Source of the DNA: Mesostigma viride
Taxonomy: Eukaryota; Streptophyta; Mesostigmatophyceae; Mesostigmatales; Mesostigmataceae
Direction of reading: 5' to 3'
Assembly (NCBI GenBank): GCA_009746045.1
Contig: RPFO01000213.1
Location: forward strand, 8,049,978-8,113,977
DNA: 64,000 bases
A program made the position numbers and the translations under genes. Below the pieces are notes generated by a model. The model was not told the origin of the DNA. It saw nothing but the letters and a program-made list of their open reading frames with translations, and did no database searches. Within the stretch, counting starts at the first letter, position 1; the number at the start of each line of letters is the position of its first letter. Of the stretch, positions 11,650-21,660 are shown one piece after another.

Positions 11650-12840
11650 TCACGCATCATGTGTGACAGTGTCATGTCATATGCCACTTCCCAATCCACA
11701 TCATCACACTCAGGCAACACTTGGCAGACAGAAGGTAACAGGAAACCATTTGTGAAAAATGGTGAGGGTAGCTTACAGGTGTCACCCTGGTCTGCCGCCC
11801 CCGCGCGGTTGTAGCGCCCTGGCGTGGTCTTGTTGTGCCTGGGTGCCGTGCAGCGCGCTCCTGCTGCAATGGGGTGACGTGTTTTCCAGCATCCAGGACA
11901 AACATCAACGTCAGAACCATAGTCGGGTTTGCCTTTCCAGCAGTCATCTTTTAGGTGCCCCTTACAAAGGCACCTAGTGCAATGCTTGGTGGGGTCATGA
12001 GGCAACCTCTTGTCCCCCCCTGCTGGCTTAGCACCCCCTGGCTTGCTAGCTCCCCCACTTTGTTTTCTGTTTTTATTGTTATTGTTCTTTCCCCCCCCTT
12101 GTTTCCACCTCCCCCACTTTTGTTGTTTTTGTTTTTATCCCCCCCATTACCGCCTTTACCTGGGCTACCAGCGACTGCATCTGCTTCTTGGAGAGCCCCG
12201 TACCTGAGGCTTCCTCCCCCTTTACCTGCTTCACCTTTCCCTCCTTGGCTGCAGCAGCAAACGGCTCTAGGCATTGCTGCACATAGGCCATTGCCTTCCT
12301 GAAGTCCTCCCACTTATCCTTCAGACCTGCCAGGATTACTGACAGGGTGGTGGGGTCCAGTTCTGCCTTTTGTAGCCATAGGTGTACTAGGTACTTGGCA
12401 TTGAGCTTCTTCAGCTCCTCATCTCCCTCTATGTACATGACATATTTTTTGTTGTCACTCACATAGTCACGCTTATTGACCTTATAGGCCTCTATCCACT
12501 GGAAGCCCTTAAGCACTTCTAAGTGCTCCCCCGTGGTAACAAGTGCCCTAAGATCAACCATGAACTGCGCCCACAACACATTTTCTGCCACGTCTACCCC
12601 GCTGCTGGCACGCTTTTGGTACAATTGTACCAACTGCTGGATAGGCTTGGCAGATTGATGGATGGGTGTGGACGCACGTAGAGAGGCAAACCAATCACGG
12701 ACATTGTCGCTAGCATATGCATGTGACAACTTAAACAACCACTCCCTAGCTTCGTCCTGGGTATGGCCCTCTGGCAAACCCGGAAACACTAGCTTGTCCT
12801 CTTTCTTTTTTGGATCAAACCTGGGCCTAGTCAAGGCCAT
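11640..12840 (-). CDS. GAG capsid-like protein with zinc knuckle, over three frames
   Basis: The start at 12840 (MALTRPRFDP) opens a helical capsid-like region with EAREWLFKLSHAY, VRDWFASLRAS and WAQFMVDLRAL. A K/G-rich linker leads to a CCHC zinc knuckle CTRCLCKGHLKDDC (C-x2-C-x4-H-x4-C) and a second CPGC...H...C cluster. The protein coats element RNA. The reading frame shifts at about 12145-12090 and again near 12020. C runs of 7, 8 and 7 lie at 12139-12145, 12091-12098 and 12014-12020, and each shift fits one missing base, so this may be a single intact frame in the real genome. Confidence 0.75.
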
Positions 12841-14513
12841 GTTGGAGGTTGTTGTCGTTCCTGCAGTTGGCGGTTGCTGCTGCTGCTGCTGTTGCTGTCG
12901 CTGCTGCTGCTGCTGCCGCTCCCCGCCCTCGTGCCGTGTTGGTGCAGACTCCTGCGTGCCGTGTCCTGCCCCGCCCTGGTTCCCCCCCTCTCCCCGTCAT
13001 CCGCCCCCTCGTCCCTCCTCCGCTTTGGCTGGGGTGCGCATGCCTCTGCCTGCGCCCTTCGCTTGGCCGGCTTCAGCGATGCCACTAGCCTGGCCACCGT
13101 GTCGGCCAACGTCGCCTGCTCGCCTGGAGACAGCGGGGTATCTGCTTCCAGCATGGCTTGCGCCAGCTGAAGCTGATCAATGAGGTCCTCCCTGTTGGAC
13201 AGGTTAGACGGTCCGGCTTCACCAGGCTGCCTGTAAACACGCGTGCGTGCGGCAGTGCCATCACGGTTGGTGATGGTCTTCTTAGGCTGCGACAAATAAT
13301 AAAACATTTGGCTTGCAGAAACATCCTCATCCGGCCCAAGGCCAAACTCGACTCTCACCGCTTCACCAAGCGGTCCCCTCACCGCTGTCTTACGTGCATG
13401 CTTGAGCATGCGTCGTCGCTGCTTCAGGATGCGCTGCTCCATCCTTCCCACATTGGCTTCCCACCGTGCCAGCGAGCGTCTGTAACGTTCCTGCGCCTCC
13501 GGCCTGCCAGGCGCCTCCATCTCAGCCATGTGCTGCAGCTTCATCGCCTGCGCCTTTTTCCACACCCTGAGTTCGCGGACCATCCGGTCCCGGCGCACCT
13601 GGGTGATCGACATTTTGAGCTTGATGCGCTCCGTCAGCGCGATTTGCCTCACCCGCTCCGCATGCTCGCGCTCCTTCTTGGCCTCTGCCGCGGCCCTCCG
13701 CGCCTGCCGACGCTGCTTGTCGGCGTGAACGTCTCCATGCGCTTCTGCGCTCACGCTCCCGCGCCGTCATTGCCGGGGTCATGAGGATCTCGTCCTCAGC
13801 AGATGCCCCCGACGGACCTGTCAAAGAGAACTCCGACTCCTGATGCACACCTAGGTGTACCTTCGGCTCACGAGACCGACGCAAGCTTTTAAAACATGCA
13901 AGGTCCCCCCGACGCATCACCTCAAACTGCTCCTCGCCAGAAGCCAGCTCACTGCTGTGAAACAACGCCCGGCGCACGTTCTCAGCATCCGCCCTCTGCT
14001 GGGCGCGAGCACGTGCGTGCGTGTCCGCGCGCCGAAGCTCCCGCTCCTCGCGCTCAGCCATCGCCCTAGCGAGGCCTTCATCCGCGGCCACCTGCCGCGA
14101 GCGTGCGTCGTCCTGCTCCTCGGCTGAGGAACCAGGCTGGAGCCCATACAGCTCCATGGACTCCTCCTCTGCAGGAGGTGCCGAAGGTCCAACCCCCGCC
14201 GCTGCAGCTGTCGGGGCGTAAGGAGGACCCCTCGGCCTGTTGACCACAGGCGTGGATCCCCTCCCCTGCGGATACAGGGGCACTCGCAGCACCACGCTGC
14301 TGTACGAACCATCGGACAAGTGGCCCGATGAAGACGTGTCCGACGACGTCGGGTCAGCCTCCATAGACTGATTGAAGCTCCTCGCCGCCCGCTCAATCTC
14401 TGCCTGGGCGGCAAGCTCCGAGTCGGACGTCCCGACGATGAAGACGTCGGAGTGCTGGACCGGCTCCTTGGTCGCATTGGAGCCTTACCCTTGTTCGCAT
14501 TTGGGTTAGACAT
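12831..14513 (-). CDS. N-terminal GAG-region protein, low complexity and coiled coil, over three frames
   Basis: The first ATG after the 5' LTR (14513, MSNPNANKGK) starts a Ser/Pro-rich segment. The reading continues in another frame as an acidic Ser/Asp region (SMELYGL, MAEREERELRRADTHARARA). It then moves near 13755 into a third frame with a long charged coiled coil (ARRAAAEAKKEREHAERVRQ and RMEQRILKQRRRMLKHARK) and a Ser-rich end. The stop at 12831 overlaps the ATG of the downstream GAG frame. No family is recognised. Position and coiled coils suggest an N-terminal extension of GAG. Frame changes near 14455 and 13755 are either decay or sequence errors. Confidence 0.55.
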
Positions 14514-14616
14514 TTTTCAAAAAAAACTGGAGGTAGAAAAATGGAATGGGTTGTTTTTGTTCGCGAAATGAACGCTCGTCGTCTGTTGTGTGTATGTTTT
14601 TGGAGTTTTTAATGCA

Positions 14617-14995
14617 AGTTATGCAACACAAAGCTTGGAATGCTTGGGCACTGCCAAATGGCGTGTGTGTGCTTGAACGACGAGACACCTTGGCATTAGG
14701 ATAATGTGGCACATATACTGCTGGCCAGCCGTCAACGATGGCTGGCCAGACTTTGCGTAAGTTAAACTAACTTACTGATCCTGGACGGACTAACCTATCA
14801 GTTACAACCTGATCTAGTCAGTCCTAACATGACAACTACAGTCCCGGTACTGAGGTACCGGCTCATCACATACTGAGTACAGCCACGTGTCCATGCCACG
14901 ACTGTTCTAGTCCAGCACCGTCCCAGTACCCAATTGGGCGCCGGCGGTGCTGGCACGTGTCCACTTAGGCTACAGGCGGGAGACTTAGACTAACT
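14617..14995 (-). repeat. 5' long terminal repeat
   Basis: Pairs with 7512-7890 at a constant offset of 7105 bases, no difference seen. Transcription should start within it and run toward lower coordinates. AGGGG follows at 14996-15000. Confidence 0.93.
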
Positions 14996-15051
14996 AGGGG
15001 GGGGGGGGGCGGGTAGTGCACACTCGCTCCGGGCTTGTCGCAAACAGCCAG

Positions 15052-16965
15052 GTAATACCATAGGTGTAGGCTGACGCATAGCATATGCTACAAAGGTGAG
15101 GTGGGCTCAGGGCGTCGGCTAAGGCGCAAGCTGATGGCCACAAGGTGCAAGAGAGTGGCATACTGAAGCTCATATATACCGGCCAAAAATTATAATCACT
15201 TACAGTGTTATAATCACTTACAGAGTGAAGGATGACCTGAAAGCCAACACTTACAAGATATACCACGACAAAATAACTACATATATACTTACTAGTTCGC
15301 ATAACTGAAGCCTACCGGGCTACTCCCAGTGTTGTTCACGGCAAGTCAGTCCGCGGTCGGAAGCCGAACAAGTGTTGTGAAATCTTGGAATATTCTCACG
15401 TAGTAGGAACTTACCGGGCGATTTGAGGAGACATTCGATGACGCATAAGTTACTTGTTGCGCGACGCATCACCGCTCCATATTTTCGCGCGCAGGCTGTA
15501 CGTTCCAACAAATTATCTGTGGCGATAGACGCAACGACTACTGTAAGGTAATGGAAAAGCAGCGATATGTGATTAACTACCTGTTGTGAGGTTTGCCGTG
15601 AGATTCATCGCAGGGGGTTCTTCCACTGTCGAGTCATGGCCTCATGGGTCGGCGACTATGTAGGCGGTAAGGCGGAATCACGTGGGGCAGGAATCAGGAT
15701 CCCAACAGCCAGTCATCAGTCAGTTCATTCAGTTGTATCCCACGCCGATCCCACCATACACTGTACTGTAACTGCTGCCCATGTGCGGGACACAACAACG
15801 ACAACAACAAAGCTGTCACTGTAGCCGATCCCAACAGTAGCCAATCCCGAAGGAGGTGTCTGAATTCTGCGTGGATCCGTTGAAATGTTCTGGCGGAGCA
15901 CATTTCGAAGCTTTTTTTTGGGAGAGGCGTGAATTTGAGTTGAGTTGAGTTGAGTTGAGAGTTGATTCCCGCGCCGCCGGCGCCGGTCAGTGGTCCGAGG
16001 GTTATTAATTTGTAGTGGATCCAACGGCTGGAAGGCGTGAAGAGGGGACGCGATGCAAGAGATTCTATTGGCAACTTAGTACGGACGGTGGATCTTGGCG
16101 AAAAAGTTTGCCAAGAGATTCATGGCAGCCATTGGCAGGTGGCTCTTCAACATTTACTGTACTGGCGACATGCACGACCGCGACCGATAGTCGTGATACT
16201 GATAGTCATGGCTGTCGTGGTACGTTTAAATTGGTAGGCGACTTGGCGGATAGACGCTTCAGGATCCTCGGGATACGATCCTAGCTACAGTAGCTAATCC
16301 TAGCAGGAGGTGTCTGAATTCTGCGTAGAGCTACCGTTGAATATTCTGGCGGAGCCCTGGTTGAGCACATTTCGAAGAACTTGCGAAGCCAATTTATTTG
16401 GAGAGGCGTGCAGAGGGGGATTCGAGAGGCGATTCGAGAGATTTTAATATATTCAATTGGCCCTGCATTGGCTACGCTTTGGTCGCCATTTGCATCATTC
16501 ACGTCAAGTAAGACAGCTTCAGGTTACTGTGGCTACGTCCTTGTAACCAGGTCATGCTGGTTTGCTGGACGCAAACAAGGAAACCCAACCTGGTGTTACC
16601 CACCCTGACGTTTGAAGCCGACTGTCATTCGATCTACGAAAGTGTATACAATGAAGGCAACTCAGAATGCTATCAGGCTCATAACGTTTTGAACGTAGAG
16701 TTTTCACCTTGTTGTTGCATCACAGCTACGTCTGGTAATGTTCTCGCCTTTTGGTTCGCGTTGAAGATGGCTGCCTGGATTTTCTCTGGATTTCCTGCCG
16801 CGCTGCATTATCGGATTCCTGCTTTAGGTGGCGTCCTCATGGCGCTTATGCGACTATGTGGGCTCTACGGTGAATCCGTTGGTCGCGTGTTACGAGCGCT
16901 CACCCGGTCGCAATAATGCATGCTCCCCCGGGTAGCCCTGCAATCTCCTATTTGCCTGTGCATTA
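15052..16965. other. Non-coding stretch with a local duplication and GAGTT microsatellite
   Basis: Segments 15849-15909 and 16301-16376 are diverged copies of each other (GGAGGTGTCTGAATTCTGCGT, TTCTGGCGGAGC and GAGCACATTTCGAAG recur in order). A (GAGTT)n tract sits at 15937-15960. Open frames here have no protein-like motif. No gene supported. Confidence 0.55.
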
Positions 16966-17354
16966 CACCCGCAGTATCGCAACAAGAATCGCAACTACGC
17001 AACTTTCCAGGAGGACCAAAAAACACTTTTGTTGCGATTCTTGCGAGGACCGATTTGGACGAAAAGTTGCGAAACGGCAAACGCGTGGTATCGCAACTAA
17101 AGATACACCCCGACGTGAAGTATGTCACTCCTTGGCTGACCGGCGCGAAGAATCAACCGAACTGAAATGAGCGGCGTCAGAAAAATGCTATAGCCGCAGT
17201 CGCGCAAGATCTAATGATGCGCACATTATCTCGGGCTGGTTTTTACTTTTTACTGCGTCTACACGCGTTAATCATCACGGGGGTGACGATGAAAGGCAGC
17301 ACTTGTTATTAGCTTCTGTATCATTGAAATTTTCGCAACCAGTAGTTTTCGTAT

Positions 17355-18310
17355 GATGTATTTCGCGTATTTCATCATCGTTCAGGGCCAGGAAAGTCTC
17401 GACGCCGTGATGAGATTGCCTTTCTGTCATGAGATTGCTAGCTTTCCGCTAGCCTTCTTTTTGCGGTTTCGGCATGGCGCAGTTTAGTGTACCTGCGGAT
17501 ACCGTCAACAAGGTAAAGTCGTTATATCATTCGGTTAGTAATCTCGGACACGTTGTTGAAGGTTTGTGGTGTTAAGTTCGCTAACTTACTACTCCTGTGT
17601 ACTAGTTTGTGGTTGTGGTTTTGTACAACCGTCGTCGTAAGATTTTCATCAGTTTTGTTCATGATTAGCTGCGTCTGTACCTAATTTTCTAGAATGACGA
17701 TTGATTTAACATCTAAAGGAGTTGTAGATGGTAGCACGATGGTTTCTATTGCCTAAATTCTTCAGGAAAGATGGTATCATGGCCAGTTTTTTGTCAGCCT
17801 TTTGGCTTTGCTAGTAAAGGACGCCTGTGCAGTTGTGCAGTCCGTGCAACATCTATGGAGGCCCCAGTGCCTTGCTGACGTAGAAAAGAAGTTCGATGCA
17901 GTGTTTGTATATTTTCATCCTAGGCATGCAAATGGAGGTCATTTCTCATGTTCTGGATGCATGGGTAACACCGCCCCTTGCACCCCCTTGCTACGTGTGC
18001 ATTTGGGCCTTGGTTTGTGAAGACGTCCAATATTGCATTATCACTTAACATTGCATTGTAAGTGTCTTTTTTATCGCACCCGTGCACCCCCCTGAGATTA
18101 GTGCTGTATTTAGCACCCATAGGACATATAGGACATTGCAACATGACTAATGACATGACCCCGAAGTAACTCCCTATATGCGTGTGCTTTGGTCCCAGTA
18201 TGGACACTAGATTGTTATCAGGCTGGTTTCTGGACATTATCATGCAAGGTGCAACCAGCCATAATTAGGGGTAGAGTTACACACTGGTCATCCAAGGGCT
18301 AAGTGCAGGC
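17355..18310 (+). repeat. Duplicated non-coding segment, copy 2
   Basis: Collinear, shorter counterpart of 1405-3870. It begins at TTCAGGGCCAGG near 17385 and ends near the TGGACACTAGATTG and CATGCA-AAGGTGCAAC motifs around 18200-18260. No coding capacity is recognised. Confidence 0.75.
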
Positions 18311-18712
18311 CAGCACGCGGTAAAATGGTGACTGTGCATTAATATTAAAAAATTAAATTACGACACGCAGACGCTACGCGTTGATCAGGCGTCGCGTGAC
18401 CGCCATGCGAACATTAATAGTTGTCGCGTGTATTACATCCTCAATGATGTGGAGGCGGAGATGGAATGAGTATCTATAATGTAACCTTGAGTGACAGGGT
18501 TGCTGACACCACGGCCCGAATCACTGTTATTACACTTGTACTGAATTGGGTCACATGCATACCCCCACCGACTTGGGGTCGGTATCCTTTATATATCCTG
18601 CCATGGACTGGAATCGTTGTCTCCTTGAATACATGTATAACTCACATGGGTCAGGGGGCCTGCCCATATTCACCACTATATTAATCCCTAAAAGGTGCTT
18701 ACACTGTCCTCG

Positions 18713-19372
18713 GTCGCATTCATGCATGCATTCGCGTATCCATGCATGCAATCACTTCCATCCCTGCAAGCATTCACGCATCCATGCATGCAAACACCAT
18801 CCATCCACGCAAGCATTCACGTATCCATGCATGCAAACACCATCCACCCCAAGCATTCACACATTCATGCATGCAAACACCATCCATCCATGCTAGCATT
18901 CACGTATCCATGCATGCAAACACCACCCATCCGTGCAAGCATTCACGTATCCATGCATGCAAACACCATCCACCCAGGCAAGCATTCACGTATCCATGCA
19001 TGCAAACACCACCCATCCGTGCAAGCATTCACGCATCCATGCATGCAAACACCATCCACCCATGCAAGCATTCACGTATCCATGCATGCAAACACCATCC
19101 ACCCCAAGCTTTCAGGTATCCATGCATGCAAACACCACCCATCCATGCATGCAAACACCATCCACCCATGCAAGCATTCACACATTCATGCATGCAAACA
19201 CCATCCATCCCTGCAAGCATTTACGTATCCATGCATGCAAACACCACCCATCCCTGCAAGCATTCACGTATCCATGCATGCAAACACCATCCATCCCTGC
19301 AAGCATTCACGTATCCACGCATGCAAACACCATCCATCCCTGCAAGCATTAATGCAATATCGATTCGTGTAA
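18713..19372. repeat. 43-bp minisatellite
   Basis: About fifteen tandem units of 43 bases with core CCATGCATGCAAACACCATCC and linker AAGCATTCACGTAT. CATGCATG is palindromic in each unit. The array is open in several frames and would give repeated HACKHHPS-like peptides, which I consider a by-product of the repeat. Confidence 0.85.
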
Positions 19373-20648
19373 TTAGCACCCATCCTGCGAGCATCCATGC
19401 AATTACCACCCATCCTGCGAACATTCACGTGCAATCCATGCATGCAGACACCGCCATCCATTCGATGCAAGCATTCACGTTTCCATGCAGCCACCCATCC
19501 TCGGCCCGCAGCATCAGGGTGAACACAGCATTTCCCTTGCCCGGCCTGCGGCCGGACTGTAACACTGGACTGTCTCACCGCTTTAACAAAGACGGTTCAG
19601 GGCGATATATGTAGTCGCCTCAAAGTTGCACCCGCACGGCCAGCAAATGCTGGGCCGCTGCCATCCCCACTTCACAAACACACCCTCTTTCAGAATCTGT
19701 CCAGTATTGTTGCCTAATGCATCCCCGTTCGAAAGAGCGACATAATGAAACCACACTGTGAATGAAACAACGCAGTTTGTTTAACATGCCACGGCGCCGA
19801 CTATACCTCAAGACCATAGCTGTGTAATGTCGGCGGGACAATGACGGGGTAATGACGCGCAATGACGAGACGATGACGCGCGTGATGATTAGGGAACTGT
19901 TTGATAACGAAAGGTTAGTGGTTGTAGACTAATTATAGGTCGTTGATTATTCAATGAAGAGGCGGCACACTTATGTTTTTGTTCATTATTGAACTGACTT
20001 CCGCGCGATGAATCCCACTGAACTGAACTGAACACCGCGCGGCCAATCAATCGTCAACGGCGGTAACTATTGCAAGTACATATCGGATCCTGCACGCCGA
20101 TTGGCGACAATTTATTCCTTCCGGCGCACGTGTACGGCGTACTTTTGGTATACTTGCCAGGTTTGTTGCGATTCTGTTGCATTGCGGAACTCTAGAATTG
20201 GTGGGTTTTCAGTTGCGGAACTAGGTGTTGCGATACTCGAGCACGCTCCCATTTTTCATCCAAACATCACTTTTGAAAAGTGAAGGTGCCATGGTGTGCC
20301 CATACCTGCCCTTAATCGAAGTGGATGATAAAAATTTTTTTTTTGAGTTGCGATTCTTGTTGCGATACTGCGGGTGACCCGTACTGTCGATCGTGTACTG
20401 TCGATCGTCGTCCAACAATGAAGATCTGTTTTCCTCGGTCCTATACGGCGTACCTCATGCATATATATTTGGCACACCCACTAGAGGTGCATGGCTCTCT
20501 GTTTGAGGCTGCATAGGGATGGGAATCCTGATGCGAACCGCCCGGCCGGCACCCAGCTGCGCCCAGCCATAAACTTAACCACGCGTGCATGAAAGCACTC
20601 TTTCCCGGATCATAGCTATAGACGGATGCTGGCCAGAGCGATACCATG
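19373..20648. other. Non-coding stretch with TGACG-rich patch
   Basis: No gene recognised. The stretch 19830-19960 (ATGACGGGG, ATGACGCGC, GCGTGATGA, TGTTTGATA) resembles the repeats found at 48530-49015 inside the giant element, so that repeat family extends beyond it. Confidence 0.45.
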
Positions 20649-20765
20649 CATTCATGTCGTACACAGTGAGGCATGTATATGCAGAGCAATGTGCATGGCC
20701 GTGTATTCATGTCGTACACAGTGAGGCATGTATATGCAGAGCAATGTGCATGGCCGTGTATTCAA
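20649..20765. repeat. 55-bp tandem duplication
   Basis: Two adjacent copies of a 55-base unit starting ATTCATGTCGTACACAGTGA, plus a partial third, end about 30 bases before the CACTATAC terminus at 20794. Confidence 0.85.
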
Positions 20766-20793
20766 TGGTGGACATCTACTAAAGTGGTGGATT

Positions 20794-20850
20794 CACTATA
20801 CTTTTCGTCCGAGGGTGGTAAAAAGCATCCGAGGCGTAAATTACGAGGTG
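20794..20850 (+). repeat. Left terminal inverted repeat (CACTA type)
   Basis: Starts CACTATAC and pairs with 54611-54667 over about 57 bases. Contains GGTGGTAAAAAGCATCCGAG and the first copy of the TAAATTACGAGG subterminal motif. Confidence 0.8.
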
Positions 20851-20929
20851 GTAATTTACCGTCAAGAATACTCTTACAGTTTAGATACTACGTCGTAATC
20901 TGTCTCGTAAGTTACGAACTAGATCCGAG

Positions 20930-21375
20930 ATGAGATCCGACGTAGTAATTTACCAGGTAGTAATACCTATTGGCTATATTTGGAATAAACGTACACCTAT
21001 TTACCTGGAAATTTACCAGGTAGTAATTTACGAGGTAGTAATTTACGAGGTAGTAATTTACGAGGTAGTAATTTACGAGGTAGTAATTTACGAGGTAGTA
21101 ATTTACGAGGTAGTAATTTACGAGGTAGTAATTTACGACGTAGTAATTTACGAGGTAGTAATTTACGAGGTAGTAATTTACGAGGTAGTAATTTACGACG
21201 TAGTAATTTACGCTGTAGTAATTTACGACGTAGTACTCTACGAGGTAGTAGTTTACGAGGTAGTAGTTTACGCTGTAGTAATTTACGACTTAGTACTCTA
21301 CGAGGTAGTAATGTACGATGTAGTAACGTACGAGGTAGTAATTTACGAGGGAGTAATTTACGAGTTGGTAAACTA
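20930..21375. repeat. 15-bp subterminal tandem array
   Basis: About 25 units of GAGGTAGTAATTTAC, some with GACG or GCTG variants. In CACTA elements such clustered subterminal motifs bind the element's own DNA-binding protein, and by position this array could do the same. The array reads as a repeated VVIYE peptide on plus, a by-product of the repeat. Confidence 0.85.
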
Positions 21376-21660
21376 CGTGCAAGTTGTAACTTAAGATGTA
21401 GTTGTGTAGTATATATTTTGTTTTTAATTTGTGCAATGTCCAGTTTCATGAAATGAGCCTAAAAGAGTTTATTATTTCATATTTAAGCATAAAACAAAGT
21501 CGCATTCACTTCAATTCACCAATATGTCTTCATTCTCACATTTCAGCCGATGTCCTTGTCGCATTTATAATACATTGAAACTCTAACACAAGACATCAAG
21601 GAGACAACCATCGCAGGCCAGAAATCGGGAGAATCCGGACCATGGTAGCACAAGACATGA
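21376..21660. other. Spacer, nothing recognised
   Basis: AT-rich spacer between the subterminal array and the stop codon of the first minus-strand gene; probably includes its 3' UTR. Confidence 0.4.

Larger units (their letters stand above)
7512..14995 (-). mobile_element. Complete LTR retrotransposon, recent insertion
   Basis: The 7484-bp element lies on the minus strand. Its LTRs at 7512-7890 and 14617-14995 are 379 bases and identical by eye, so insertion is recent. AGGGG flanks both ends (7507-7511 and 14996-15000), a 5-bp target duplication. LTR ends are AGTTA...TAACT instead of TG...CA. A purine tract AAAGTGGG abuts the 3' LTR. The sequence next to the 5' LTR reads TGCATTAAAAACTCC and does not match a usual tRNA primer site beginning TGG. 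Coding order on the minus strand is GAG, zinc knuckle, integrase, retropepsin-like, RT, RNase H. The RT-RNase H resembles Ty1/copia, while the integrase carries a Ty3-style H2C2 zinc finger. Frames change several times. Confidence 0.92.
7134..15051. mobile_element. Inverted-repeat element with G/C-rich core, split by an LTR retrotransposon
   Basis: The 35 bases at 7134-7168 (CTGGCTGTTTGCGACAAGCC...) recur inverted at 15017-15051 with one mismatch. GTAA stands immediately outside both ends, a possible 4-bp target duplication. Removing the LTR element at 7512-14995 and one AGGGG leaves about 430 bases: two terminal inverted repeats around a G/C-rich minisatellite. This fits a small non-autonomous DNA transposon. 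Families with 4-bp duplications include Sola and Ginger, but nothing assigns this one to a family. Confidence 0.6.
16968..20372. repeat. Inverted pair of TATCGCAACAAGAATCGCAACT repeats
   Basis: About 30 bases (CACCCGCAGTATCGCAACAAG...) at 16968-17000 recur inverted at 20343-20372. Related GTTGCGATTC motifs lie next to each arm (17031-17050, 20164-20190). The 3.4-kb interval could be an element with terminal repeats, but no target duplication or transposase was found and the outer flanks share nothing obvious. Confidence 0.45.

Noticed and set aside
18742-19614. HACKHHPS repeat protein in the 43-bp minisatellite
   Set aside because: All plus frames are open through the tandem units and no start context, splice signal or folded domain accompanies them.
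20930-21394. EVVIYEVVIY protein
   Set aside because: It is the translation of the 15-bp subterminal array of the giant element.
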